Below, one piece after another: positions 22,620 to 34,635 of a stretch of DNA of 64,000 nt (its first letter is position 1; each line of letters starts with the position of its first letter). This stretch comes from Xylaria sp. FL1777 (Eukaryota; Ascomycota; Sordariomycetes; Xylariales; Xylariaceae): assembly GCA_022578965.1 (NCBI GenBank), contig MU400639.1:1-64000 (forward strand), written 5' to 3'. The notes under the pieces are model-generated. The model did not search any database, had not been told where the DNA came from, and worked only from the letters and a program-made list of their open reading frames with translations. Position numbers and translations under genes: made by a program.

Positions 22620-24810
22620 ATGCGGGTCTTGAGAAGTCTTACTGCATTGCCTGTGACTCCACGAGCAACCTTTACTGCTTTCATCTGGAGGGCTTCACGT
22701 ATCCATCCTTGTGCATCCTTTCCTAGTCACCCAGCAATAGAACGACGCTCAACTGTTCGCTTTCAGGGCACTATCGCTCTCGATATGGCGAAAGTCGACA
22801 CCACCGACCGGCTCACTGAGCTTCGCAAGCTGATGCAGGACCGCAAGATCGATGTGTACAGTAGGCTAGCTAATGGATTTGTTCCCTTGAGCACCTGGTG
22901 CCCGGTGGCTGACCTGTCTGTCTCAAGTCGTTCCTTCTGAAGATAGCCATTCCTCTGAATACATCGCCCCGTGTGATGCTCGCCGTGCTTTTATCTCTGG
23001 ATTCACTGGCTCTGCTGGCTGTGCCGTCATCACTCATGATAAGGCTGCTTTAGCTACCGACGGTCGCTATTTCAACCAAGCCAGCAAACAACTCGATGAC
23101 AACTGGCTTCTGCTGAAGCAGGGTATCCAGGACGTGCCCACCTGGCAGGAATGGTCCGCAGAGCAGGCCGAAGGCGGTAAAGTTGTTGCTGTTGACCCGA
23201 CTCTGCTGACGAGCGGAGCTGCAGACAAATTGTCCGAGAAAATCCAGAAGAGCGGGGGCAAAGAACTGGAGGCCGTTGCTGAGAATTTAGTCGACCTTGT
23301 ATGGGGTTCAGACAAACCTTCTCGGCCAAGTGAGCCAGTCGTCATTCTTGACGAAAAGTTCGCCGGGAAGGATGTAAAGACGAAGTTAGAAGAGCTACGG
23401 AAAGAACTGGAGAAAAAGAAGTCACTAGCATTTGTCGTCTCTATGCTGGATGAGATTGCTTGGCTCTTTAATCTTCGAGGAAATGATATCCCTTACAACC
23501 CGGTATTCTTCTCATATGCTATCATTACTCCGGGTGAGGCTACCTTATATGTCGACTCTTCCAAACTGAGTTCGGACTGCCAGGCTTTTCTAGGACAGAA
23601 TGAAGTGGACATCAAACCATACCAGGACATCTTTTCAGATGTCACCGCACTAGGCCAGTTCGCTAAAGCCAGAAGGACCGAAGCCGGCCATAGCAATAAG
23701 TTCTTGATCTCTAACAAGGCATCTTGGGCTTTAAAGCGTGCTCTGGGAGGGGACGACTTCGTTGAAGAGGCTAGGAGTCCGCTGGCTGATGCGAAGGCTA
23801 TCAAGAACGAGACCGAGTTGGAGGGCATGAGAGCTTGCCATATCAGGGATGGTGCTGCCTTGATCGAGTACTTTGCTTGGCTTGAGGACCAACTAGTGGT
23901 CAAGAAGGCAGTTATTGATGAAGTCGAAGCGGCTGACCGGCTAGAAGCCTATCGCGCTAAGCATGATAACTTCGTGGGACTTTCATTTGACACAATTTCG
24001 TCCACTGGCCCAAAGTAAGTATAAACATCAACGCATCCGCTCCAGAATATTCATTAACCATTCCACACAGTGCCGCAGTGATCCATTATAAACCAGAGAA
24101 AGGAAGCTGCTCAACGATCGACCCTACCGCCATCTATTTATGCGATTCCGGAGCGCAGTATCTCGATGGAACCACGGATACTACCCGAACATTACATTTT
24201 GGAACACCTACAGAACGGGAAATCGAGGCGTATACGCTAGTGCTAAAGGGAAATATTGCTCTGGACACAATCATCTTCCCGAAATACACGACTGGCTTTG
24301 CCATAGATTCCATGGCACGCCAATTCTTATGGGTAAAATAGTCCACATGGTTTTGCAAGATGCTTGGCTAAAATTCATTTGCAGAAAGAGGGTTTGGACT
24401 ACCGTCATGGCACAGGCCACGGCGTCGGATCGTTTCTCAACGTCCACGAAGGCCCTATCGGAATCGGGACTAGGGCTCAGTTTTTCGAAGTTCCTTTATC
24501 GGCAGGGAATGTCATTTCTAATGAGCCCGGCTTCTATGAAGACGGCTCTTTCGGCGTTCGCATAGAGAACATCATCATGGTTAAGGAAGTGCAAACGAAG
24601 CACAAATTCGGTGACAAGCCGTTCTTAGGTTTCGAACATGTCACCATGGTGCCGTACTGCCGCAAGCTGATCGACCCCAGTCTTTTGACGGCAGCCGAGA
24701 AACAGTGGCTGAATGACTATAATGCAGATATATTCGAGAAGACCAAGGGATACTTTGAGAATGACGAGTTAACTTTGACTTGGCTCAAGAAGGAGACACA
24801 ACCATTTTGA
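22620..24810 (+). CDS. AMPP: Xaa-Pro aminopeptidase P (M24B metallopeptidase)
   Basis: Dinuclear-metal aminopeptidase that removes an N-terminal residue before proline. Exons 22620-22860, 22928-24014, 24071-24332 and 24385-24810 give 671 residues. The cytosolic-type start is the second in-frame ATG at 22785 ([17 protein letters not shown]), giving 616 residues, the common length. The upstream ATG adds a 55-residue leader, [20 protein letters not shown] and onward, rich in Arg, Ser and Ala and free of acidic residues over most of its length, so it looks like a mitochondrial presequence. Two creatinase N-domains precede the pita-bread domain, whose metal ligands are visible: Asp in [16 protein letters not shown], His in [14 protein letters not shown], Glu in [10 protein letters not shown] and in FGVRIEN. 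All junction phases agree. Confidence 0.93.
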
Positions 24811-24907
24811 GTGCCCTAAAGCTTGGTTTAACGGCGGAGTATATTCATATGGAGAAATCGAACGCCGCGAAGGCTAGATAGACCTCTTGCATGTTGTACT
24901 CTTCGAC

Positions 24908-25583
24908 CTAGAACTGCATAAATGCAGAAAGAGCAAAGAATAGTCCAAATGAGAGTTTAAAGGCAGGGTCTTTCTCTAGAGCGGCTAGCACTCGTGACTT
25001 ACCCAGCCGTTGCTTTAGGCGTAGCTGATCTACTATACTGATGCCGTATCTTGCCGCCACCTGGTTTGCTGGTTATTAGCATTGACTCTTCTTCCCTTGT
25101 GGCATCTTAATATCCATAGTCATCTGAAGTCTCCAAATCTTCCTCGGAGGCAGCGCATATCACTACTCAAAGGAAAAAAGGGAGATTAAACAACCCCGAG
25201 AAAAATTAAACAAAATTTAAAACAAAACGTACCTGTACAATAACAACCGAAACGCCCAAAAGCAGCACGAGCGTCCGCGAGAAGACGCTAACGAGGAGCC
25301 CGGACAGGAAGCCCGTCACGCTGCCGCCCGAGAGCTGCTTCATTAGATCCGGGTCCAGACTCTCTCTGCCTTCTCTGTCCTTGCCTCCCCGCCGGGCGTT
25401 CGAGGATGTCGTAGTAGTTGTTGTTGGTGATGTTGTTGTTCCCGAAGCGCTGTCGAAGCGGATGCGCGGCGAGGACCGCATCGCGACGCCCGTGCCGATC
25501 GAGAGCCCCAGACAGCTCCCTACCAGGATCTGTTGCCGCTGCCGCGTGAGGCGGGTTGTGGCCTGGAAGATGCGGGCGGACAT
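24908..25583 (-). CDS. FUN14 family mitochondrial outer-membrane protein
   Basis: Member of the FUN14/FUNDC family of small mitochondrial membrane proteins, some of which act as mitophagy receptors. Exons 25583-25233 and 25060-24908 give 167 residues. After an Arg-rich N-terminus and a Thr/Ser low-complexity linker (about residues 48-62), the FUN14 domain has a Gly-rich first helix (SGGSVTGFLSGLLVSVFSR), a hydrophobic second helix (TLVLLLGVSVVIVQVAARYG) and a C-terminal membrane helix (FKLSFGLFFALSAFMQF). The second exon was found by continuing the domain past the donor at 25232; its junction is in phase. No clear LIR (W/F/Y-x-x-L/I/V) motif of animal FUNDC1 can be pointed to in the N-terminus. 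It ends 97 bases from the aminopeptidase P stop, tail to tail. Confidence 0.83.
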
Positions 25584-26806
25584 GTTTTAATTTAACTTAA
25601 TTATTCTTAATTCTTATTACTCTGATTGGGGTTTCCCTTTGGCAATTAGGTAGATGGTGGTGGTTTGGTTGCGATTAAAAGGGGTGGTTGAGGCGAATTG
25701 GACGATTGCCCGTATTGGATCAAGTGCGGCGGTGAGATAGAGGAATTGGTAAGTGAGTTGTTTATCACTGATGATGCCTTGTCTTATGGGCGTGACAGGA
25801 GGGCAGGCGAAGAAAATTACGAGGTAGATAAAACGATAATAATAGATTGAAGATGAGGCTAGTGGCTGGGATGTGCTGAAATTCGTACTTAGCCTCGGTA
25901 TCTGTCTCAGCTGCATACAGGTAGTACCTATAGGATGCAAATCTTAGGATCACCCATACGTAATTGACTGCATATATATGTATGTAGGCAGCTACGGCCT
26001 AGCCTATGTATATATATGGTAGCTACAGTGTTAGGACACTAGGTCCACTCCATCCCATCTACAACTACAATACATACACACAATGCTAAAGCCTGACAAT
26101 GTACATATGTCGCGCAGAGCGGAGGAAATATACATCGAATGGATTTGCTGACGTCACTGGTCGTGATCTTGGCCAAGTGGTTATCTATTGATCAATTCTT
26201 AGTTATAGACGCGATGACTTATACCTGCACATCTAACAAGAGTCATATATGCCAATTTCTTTAACAATGCGTTGAACTATATTGATAATCTGTGTACGTA
26301 TACTCGACTCGCTTGACGATATCTATACTAAAAATTGCGAGCGCTCTCAGCATTATAAACTTACAAAGCGCCAGAATTGTAAAGACATTGCTCCTAAATC
26401 AAGCAATCATCTTGATATACAGGCACAGAACATTCCTAGAAGAGATATTATATGCATTGCACAGGAATTACTTTTGCTCTGGTATCTATTTGGTATCTTC
26501 TTAAACACACATGCCCCTTTAGCCCTGCCCCCGCCATCAAGGACAATCCTATAATCACTTAATTGAAATGATACATCTCTTAAACGCCGGCCGGACCCTT
26601 GATTCCTCCCGGATTATTGAATCTGAGAGGTTAATGTAAATATACCACACAGGTGTGTCTATACCCAAAATGACCGAACGCTGTGAAGGCCAGGGCCACA
26701 CCTCCGTATACGAATTAGTTTATAATGTTCCAGTCGTCTTCCCATCCAACCTGTAGCAAGGTGTAGCCGACTGAAAGGCAGCCATGAACTGCTTAAGCAA
26801 GTGGAC
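25584..26806. other. Intergenic spacer, no gene recognised
   Basis: A 1.2 kb stretch between the FUN14 start and the CENP-A stop, both genes on the minus strand. It should hold the FUN14 promoter and the CENP-A 3' UTR. Composition is AT-leaning with TATATA runs near 25975 and 26010. Small ORFs on both strands show no family features. Confidence 0.4.
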
Positions 26807-27364
26807 TTAGCCAATACCACCCCAGACGCCGCGTATCCGCCTCGCAAGTTGTATGTCTTTCTGCATGATTGTGACGCGCTTTGCGTGTATGGCGCATAGA
26901 TTTGAATCCTCAAATAGGTGGACGAGAAACGCCTCGGCCGCCTCCTGAAGCGCTAATATGGCCTGCGATTGCCAGCGCATACCTTCGTCTCGCGGACGTA
27001 TACTAAGGGCTATTTCGCGAACCTAGAAATTGAAAGCCTTGTTAATTATGTCCTTGGAATATCGAGTGTGCGGCGCGCTGGGAGGATTGGACTCACTACT
27101 CTTGAGAACGGTAGCTTTCTCATTAATAGGTCTGTGCTATTTTGTAGTCTCCGGATTTCTCGCAATGCAACGGTGCCAGGTCTGTATCTCCTCCGCTTTG
27201 GATATGGAAGTGGGTCACCCGCTGTTGCGCTCATGAGTTAGCTTGCTGAATACTAGGGCCGATGAATACCCTGTCAGGAGAAAGGACGTACGTCGATTTG
27301 CAGCGGCACCACCGCTTGCCCGGCCACCTCTCGCGCCTCCTCTTGCACGTCCGCGCCCGGTCAT
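26807..27364 (-). CDS. cenH3: Centromeric histone H3 variant CENP-A (CenH3/Cse4)
   Basis: Replaces histone H3 in centromeric nucleosomes and marks the kinetochore site. Three small exons, 27364-27292, 27221-27097 and 27022-26807, give 137 residues. The N-terminal tail is short and basic (Gly/Arg-rich, [15 protein letters not shown]), unlike canonical H3. The alphaN region is [18 protein letters not shown]. Loop 1 of the histone fold is two residues longer than in H3 and contains the CENP-A hallmark Trp ([10 protein letters not shown]). The alpha2 helix [17 protein letters not shown] is of CENP-A type, and the tail is [11 protein letters not shown] instead of the H3 ending RRIRGERA. Phases agree for both introns; the exon 2 acceptor is the CAG at 27222-27224. 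The gene is easy to miss because no exon exceeds 216 nt. Confidence 0.95.
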
Positions 27365-28683
27365 GGCCTGACTATGCCAGAAACAAAAGGTCGACTTGTG
27401 CTTCCCCTAGGTAGGGACTCGACTGCGCTTGTAGGGTAAAGAGACTAATTGAAGAATTGGGCTGGTCTCAGTTCGAAGGGTATATAGTCCGGAATAGGAA
27501 ATTGCAGCTTGATTGAATAGCTCGGCAGCACCTCTAAGCAGCGAGGTTTCGAACGAAGTTCAAGTAAAACAAGTAGTGCGGGCGCAAAGGGCGCGCATAC
27601 TATGAAGGAGAGATCGAAGAGTGTCGGTAGTAGAATTGGATTATTGCTTTGTTTGACTGGGGAACAATCAATCAATCATGAATGCATTCCAATGAATGAA
27701 AGAACCTAAAGAGGGAATCAAAGAGAGGAGAGAAGGAAAAGGATTAGAGGAGGTCTATGAATGGGAATGTAGTATAGAAAATTAGGCGGATGGGAAATGC
27801 AAGTGGCTGGTAAAGCTACTTGGGAAGTGCAAGTTGCAGCAAGCAGATTGGCATGGGGGATTGGAACACAGTCGCGCTGCGAACCCCGCGACGCGACGGT
27901 CCCAGCCACTCTAATTAAAATCCCTGTCGGGGCAGTACAGCCAATCACGACAACCCTGTACAGGCTCCACTTGTTACCTTAACACGTTTTACTGACCTAT
28001 ACCGAATTGGGAATTAAGCCTAAGCCATGCCGCTTTTGGTCCATGTCAATTTGTTACGCTGTAACAGAAATGTTACTGTCGGTCAAGTGGCTGAGGGTGG
28101 GGTTCAGCCACTAGCCACACTGTATTGTGACTTTACTGGGTACTTTCATTATCTCTCACCACCATCACCACTACCATTCATTACCAACAACACAACTACA
28201 TTACTGTATTGGTAACTTGTATTAGTATTGCTGCTAGTATTGGCTAATGTAGACAAACAAGATATTTTAAATCGTATTATTAGCGTCATGCTTGATATAA
28301 CAAGTCATACATTGTCAATGGTGCTCCCCTTCATTCCACTAGGATGACATGTATGCTACCAAGACGTCCAGGTCCTGCCACCCTTGATATGTCGTTCCTG
28401 TCAATGCGCCGCGTGTATGGATGAATTCCCATCCTTTGAGTTCCGTCCATCGGTTTTTCTCGGAACAAAAAAACAAAGTCTATACCAGAAACAGGCGAAC
28501 CTTATTCGACGCCAGCCCGAATCGAACAATTATTATACAGTAAGGTTGTCGAAGGGGCCAGACAATTCAATGTCTTGTGGAAGTCAGTCCGTAAGAAGGC
28601 CATCTATTCGTTCAGGCGGATTCCAGTGGTAGGTTTCGAGACCATATTCACATTCACTTGTAAAACACCCTGTCCCTGATTTT
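27365..28683. other. Intergenic spacer including CENP-A promoter
   Basis: A 1.3 kb spacer between the CENP-A start and the GDP-mannose transporter stop. It contains a CCAAT-type box (GCCAATCACG) near 27940 and a CACCACCATCACCACTACC stretch near 28159. No coding region is supported; the ORFs here have no recognisable protein. Confidence 0.4.
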
Positions 28684-30032
28684 CTAGGAGTTGGCTGCAT
28701 CGCGAGTGCTCTGGGAACTGGCGCTCATCGTAGGCTGTGTGGTTGGCAGGGAATTCTTCGCCAACTCCGACTGGCGCACCTTGGCCCAAGTATAGACGAT
28801 ACCACTGACGAAGCCGATGAAAATGGCCGAAACACTTCCCACAGTAACAGGCGCCGAGAAAAAGATGAGACCACTGACAGCGAGAGGGAGCTTGTTCAGG
28901 GCGCCAACCATCGAATAAGTGGTAGAAGATGTGACACGGATACACCAGGCCGAGCAGTACGAAATGAGAATCGCGCCGAGACCAGAATAGATCATGCCAA
29001 TAAATAGGGCATTGCGTGTCTCCGGTGGGAAGTTCTTGGCTAGGTTTGCACTAGACCAATCTTCAGCGATTAAGGAGCAGATGACGAGGACAGGGATCGT
29101 AAGCAAATTATTGTAAAACATAGCTGTACTCTGTTAGCATGCGCTTATGCCATGTCACGCTTAGTTCAACTTACTGTCCCAGTCCTTGAAGCTCATGGTC
29201 TTGATGACCTTACGCATGCCCAGGATGTACGAAGCAGTGCAGAAAACATTGAGACCCATCCAAGCATATCCAGCATTCAAGGTCGCAAGGGCTTCGGCGG
29301 CCTGAATAGTCTGCCCGGCATAGCGTGTATCGGCCCAAGCAGCAATCACAGAGCTAAGGACCATAAGGCCAAAGGAGAGAAGTGCAAGAGGGGTGACGCT
29401 TCCCCCAAACCATAGAACCTCACCATAGGCGATGACGATAATTGTCAAGTTCTTGAAAATGGTATAGACGGGAACTGACAGATACTGCAGGGACTTTGTG
29501 CTCGTATAGATCATACCGACAAGGAGGACAGAGATGGGGAACCCTAGTGCATTATTAGCAAACGCCAGTCTCATGCCTGCAAACATTGAGCAGCTGCTCA
29601 GCACGTACATCGTCGACCCTTGTTTGCGTCAAAGGGAGCTAAGTTGGTAATAACACCAACGCCCTTCAGGATCTGGATTGTTGCGATACACACTATCGAC
29701 TATACACAAGAAATGAGCGAGCTGTCTTCTATTGCAAGAGGCGATGGGTATATTACCTGGACAGCAAGATAGAAGAAGTTGAGATTCCATTCTGAGCCGG
29801 ACACGACATATTTGTTCACAACGGTCATGGAGATGGAGGCGAAGCAGTAGGCGAGGATCGAAGCCGTGGGATTGTTCTCGATCTTGGCGAGCTGTGAGGA
29901 GAAGGAGCTGTGCGACGCGACTCTGGACGGCCGTGATGGAATGAAGGGATCCTTCTCCCCCGCAAACGGACTTCGACTACCCGAGTCGGGCATGCGAATC
30001 GTGTAGTCTTCATTCTTCTTGTCCGACGACAT
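28684..30032 (-). CDS. VRG4: Golgi GDP-mannose transporter
   Basis: Exchanges cytosolic GDP-mannose for luminal GMP in the Golgi and so supplies mannan synthesis and glycosylation. Exons 30032-29757, 29699-29618, 29543-29175 and 29123-28684 give 388 residues, typical for fungal Vrg4. A hydrophilic N-terminal tail with a Ser/Pro-rich stretch is followed by about ten membrane helices, starting at [20 protein letters not shown]. Family motifs are visible: [20 protein letters not shown], the substrate-binding GALNK ([13 protein letters not shown]) and [12 protein letters not shown]. Junction phases 0, 1 and 1 are consistent. The start is the ATG giving MSSDKKNED. The tail is polar and Ser-rich, cytosolic by topology, and may hold ER-exit or retrieval signals, though I see no KKxx. 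Confidence 0.95.
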
Positions 30033-31367
30033 AGCTGCGGGAGGCGTCAATCGACAAGACCGGGGTTCGGCGATCGAGTTTTCGTCTAGCGGAGATAGCT
30101 AGGGAGCGAAGAGGGATGGTCGTGTGAAGTAAGGGGGGAAGAGTGACCGGGAGGAGGCGCGGCGGCGAGCGACCAGTCTAGTGAAGTGAAATTGACACAG
30201 GGAACTTGGTCAGCACAGAAGGGGAGGAGGAGGAGGACGGGAAATGGTTGGCCAAAGTCTCTGAGACAATTCGCTGCAAGCCCTTATGAGGTCGTCGCAC
30301 GAGACCTAGAGGGAGTGTCAAATATCTAGAGTGAGGGTGAGGATGGGCCAGAGTCAAAAAGCGTGTCAAGATATAGGTAATCGAGATAAAATTAATTTGC
30401 AACTGGAGTCGAGAGGCCCCAACAGATATCTATGTCTGCATTGGACCATAGCCTGGATGGTGACACTAGCCACTAGGCATATTGACCAAAAGAGGATTAG
30501 CGGCTTGTGAGTGGGGCATGGAACACGAGTCGCCCGCGCCAAGGATAGCGCCAAGGGGGAACCCGATTAAGCCTTAACGGAATTAGGTCCAGCATTTTGA
30601 TGCAATCCCCGTAGGTACAGTAGGTACCTGATTAATCTTGGTTTACAGGGCCTGTATGTACCGTTGGTCAATAATCTTACTCGACACATCGATCTCGCAT
30701 TGGCCAGCACCTAGTAGGTCAGCGTATAATATACCTATATACTTTTTTTCGTTACTTCTCTTTCTCTTTTTCTTGCGTCCCTAGTACATCTTGATAGAAC
30801 ATATATGTTTACTAAGTAAGTAAGTAGATACCTAAGATCCGTTGTGATGCGGTCGTTGATACTGACCACTCCTGTTCCGATACCTACGCATAGCTTGGAT
30901 CCACCATCAATGAATCAGTATCACTATATGATATATGTTACACGGCGAGTGAGATCTGCTTCGAAATACTTGCCCAAAGCTTTGAAAGAGTAGAAGTAAA
31001 CTTTCAATACCCGAGCGGACAAGCTTTGAGTTTGCACGAGAAATGTACTGTGAGCCGAAAACTCGTTTTGAGAATCCGAGGGAGGCACATGTTGTTCTAG
31101 ATGTGTGGCTAAGGACGCCTTGTAGCCTTCATATGATTGAAATGTCGAAACTAATTGTTACAATAACGATAATTAAGGTGCTAAATCATTTAATCCCCAC
31201 ACTTTTCTTTACATTTGGAGAGCAATTCGTAGGTGAACTCTCCTAAGTTCCCTACATGCCGCAGAAGAACTTTGCTCTTAATCTCAAGTCTGTTCCATCG
31301 TAGAAGCCGAAGCGTAACGGAATTATCTGAGTAAAGAAACGGAGGCCCCAAGTTGGTTGTACACGGG
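30033..31367. other. Intergenic spacer including transporter promoter
   Basis: A 1.3 kb spacer. On the minus strand, 30130-30240 is strongly pyrimidine-rich, a typical fungal core promoter and 5' leader for the GDP-mannose transporter. GTAGGTACAGTAGGTACCTG, a variant of the recurrent motif, lies near 30611. No gene is supported. Confidence 0.4.
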
Positions 31368-32497
31368 TCATGTGGCATGTCCCTGTGCTTCAACGTCCAT
31401 ATCTTCCACATCTTCCTCGCGTTGTTCGGCGTTCTTACCCTCCGTAGTCGGGGCGGTCTCTGTGTCAGGAGCCGCGGGATAATTCAGGTGTTTCCAATCC
31501 TCGAGCTCTTCGGTGACTGATCGGAGACGATCGCGAATGCTCTCGATCGCGTAGCTTCCCAGAACGAGACGCAGCGGCGGATACGAGCAGTGTGCTAACT
31601 GCCAGACGAGCTCAGCGCACTTCACAGCGCTCGTAGGCTGGCGATCCCCGAGCCACTGCACCATGCGCTTTGCATGAAGCGCCGGCGAGGTAGCATGGGC
31701 GTATGCCTCACTGGCAGGCTTTATGAGGAAATGACCCCAGGTCGGCAGGGGGTTTGTCACGGAATCCGGCTCGTCGCGACGCACGAGGCCCGGTTCGACG
31801 AGTGTTGCTTTCACGTTGAATGAATCTATCTCATACGACATCGCTTCTATGAGGCCTTCGACGGCATATTTAGTTGCGCAATAAGGCCCCAAACCAGGAA
31901 CACCGAGGGCGCCGCTCGTGGAGCTGAAGATGAGGTAGCGACCAGCGCCCTGGGAGCGAAAGTACGGAAGGGAGGTCTGTATTATATGCAGTGTGCCCAT
32001 GAAGTTGGTCTCGAACTGGTTCCGGATTTCGTGCTCGTCCTGGTCCTCGCATGCTCCGATCACGCCGTACCCGCTGCAATTGGCGATGACATCGATGCGT
32101 CCGAAACGCTCCAGGGTCTTTTCAATGACACATGCTACGCTTTGTCGTGCGCGCACGTCACATAGCATACCTAGGCAGTTCTGCGTTCCCCTCTCCATCG
32201 ACTCTGGACTCGTCTCAAACGTACGTCCTACGTCGGTCACGAGATCGTTGCGGGCGAGCGCACACTTCACTAGTGACCGACCCATATGGCCCGTGCCCCC
32301 AAAGACCTGGCTTACTATGAGTATGCTTGTTGTAAGAAGATGAAGATCTGGGGATACGCTACAATCCATACGAGCTGCTTGCGCGGCGAATTCGGAAGCG
32401 GAGGCTCACAACTTGCTGGCAGAACTAGCTTGCCTCTATGAGCACTGATACTGCTGGGGGACGCAGCAGCGAGCTCCGACGTTGATTTAGAGTCCAT
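31368..32497 (-). CDS. Short-chain dehydrogenase/reductase, unknown substrate
   Basis: NAD(P)-dependent oxidoreductase with a Rossmann fold. Exons 32497-32363 and 32306-31368 give 357 residues, longer than a minimal SDR because of an N-terminal Ser-rich extension and an acidic tail. The cofactor loop reads VFGGTGHMGRSL, so the usual TGxxxGxG is altered to GGTGHMG. The NNAG-like motif is NCSGYG, and the catalytic residues are intact: Ser in SSTSGALG and Tyr/Lys in YCATKYAVEG. The PG motif after beta6 is VEPGLVR. These resemble oxidoreductases related to 17-beta-hydroxysteroid dehydrogenase and bacterial YusZ-like SDRs. Substrate cannot be inferred; neighbours give no pathway. Confidence 0.85.
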
Positions 32498-33707
32498 TCC
32501 GCCCTGCTATAGAAGGATCATGCTGGGTGACTGATTGGCTGTCCGTCGTCTCAGCATACTTATGGACGCTGACGAGGCACGCCGACGTGTTTAAGTAGCA
32601 AGGTATATCTTGAAGAATGTTAGTTGGAGTTGGATGCAGATGGGTAACAAGGCATGAAGTACCTAAATGTGGGGACCCCGCGATGAACTGGCAACCGTCA
32701 CTATGGGGTAAGGGAGTCTAATTACACGTAACCTCGTACGTAAAGTACCTCTAGATTTTACCACGCTGTGCTTGGGGTTACCGCCGTATGTAAACTTACC
32801 GTAATAACGGATGATAATTATTTTCTCGTAAAAGAAACGGTGTTGTTATATTGGGAACGACTTCCTAGGAAACGAAACTGGATTTTATGAATACTGTTGT
32901 AATAGAGGCACACATCGTGAGATGCATTTAGGCAGAACACCGTACAGTAACGTTTGACCTTTTCTATTACGAATCGGGATGACTAAGGGCATCAAAGACA
33001 AACTAACATAGGAGCCTTAATTACGAATCATAAAAGGGTTTGACCGTATAAAAGCGCACTGATCCATCACCGTACCGGTCCCAGCCGTAGTTACCAGCCT
33101 ACGGTCAAAATCTATCCTAATCCAAGACCGTGGTTTGAACACCACCGATTTTGTCGTTTAATCTTGTACTAAATACGTGTGGTGCGTTGTTGCGTGGACT
33201 AGGACGGTAGAAATCGGATGATAAGTGATATTGTGGATGCACCAGCTGTGATGACGGCAGTTCTTGACCTACGCCTAAATCAAAGGTTGAACTTTGAGCT
33301 AGATAGGTGGCCATATTGCACTCAAAACGTAGACAAGACGGCTTGGGTCCTTATTTCTACTCTTAATATAACTGAAGTAGCCTATTCCCTATCAAGCAAA
33401 ATTTTACTTTGCTACTAGTAGACAATTCTCGATGCGCCAAGCTCCGATGCTTTTGGATGCATCATGAATAAGGGTGTTGGCTGATGCTAATAGATCCCCT
33501 AATAGCGAGTACCACATAGGTACTTTCCAGTCGACGAAGATTATGATGATAGGGAGTTACCTTATCCAGAGAACTGGTGGTTATGTTACATACTTGATAG
33601 ATCGATTACGGCTTGCAGCTGCTACTTATACTTATCAAATTTAAATGGTATCTTCATCATCTCTGTACACCTTTTCCCCTTGCCACTCACGGCTGTGCTC
33701 GATGTGC
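32498..33707. other. Intergenic spacer, no gene recognised
   Basis: A 1.2 kb spacer between the SDR start and the acireductone dioxygenase stop. Small ORFs near 33117-33418 lie opposite one another and have no family features. Nothing else is seen. Confidence 0.4.
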
Positions 33708-34635
33708 TTAGTTTACATACTGGGAAACGTATGCCTTGCGGTACTCATTCGCATCCAGATCACTGGATCGATTCAGCGGCGTCCACTTAGGCTCTTCTTT
33801 GAACAGCCGCATTGCTTGGATGTACTAAAAATATGACGCACGCGGTTAATTGAGGATTCGTGCTGTATTTGGATGCAATACTCGGAATATAGGGCCTGAC
33901 TTACATTGTCTTCGTCCGTTGTGAACCTATGATAGATACCAGCCGGGAGAATAATCAAATCATCCTAACACCGGACACACAAAGTCAGCCCAATCCAACC
34001 GTCTGATACTCGGTCAAGTCCTAGTGATATCGCCATCTTATAGACCATCTCGTTATATTCATTGTCGTTTTACATATAGTAGCCGATGTCGCTGACTCTC
34101 CGAAGTAGGGCTCGATCTCTACAGACGATCGAACTTGATCACTCACCTTCTCAAGTTGAATGCGCACCCACTCGTCACCCTTAGAGCGCACGTCGAAATA
34201 TCCCTTTCCGTCGCGAATGTAGCGGATCTCCTCATCCTCATGGAGATGCTCGTCGAAGAACATGCGGACCTTGGACTCGTAGACATCGCCCATCTTCTCG
34301 GGTGAGACAACAATCTCGTCACGGTTCTTGTAGTTGCGCTCGCGGGCCAAAGAGTCCACGCCCGCCAGCTCTGGGATGCGATAGTATAGCACGCCGACCT
34401 TCTTCAGCTCCTCCTCGTTGACATCCTTGCCGGAGTCATGCGGCAGGCGCTGATCGCCCTATGTACGATGATCAGCCTAGGCAGTGATGGTAGTAGGTCG
34501 GCAGGGGGGAGAGAAAGGAAAAATATGCTATGTTGGCGCCTCCTCGTTGGGCAAAGTCGGGTAGCCTGATCGGGACATGCCTGTTGAGTAGGAAAACGTA
34601 CTTACTTCGAGGTTGTCGTACCAATAGGCGCGCAT
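33708..34635 (-). CDS. ADI1: Acireductone dioxygenase (methionine salvage)
   Basis: Cupin metalloenzyme that oxidises acireductone to formate and 2-keto-4-methylthiobutyrate (Fe form) in the methionine salvage pathway. Exons 34635-34606, 34458-34147, 33964-33905 and 33824-33708 give 172 residues. Exon 1 encodes only [10 protein letters not shown], the family start. Metal ligands are His81, His83 and Glu87 in [12 protein letters not shown] and His126 in GIYHRFT. The sequence [20 protein letters not shown] and the ending [13 protein letters not shown] are family signatures. The residue after the exon 2 boundary is Asp ([11 protein letters not shown]), where most homologues have Gly. All junctions are phase 0. 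No other salvage gene is nearby. Confidence 0.94.
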
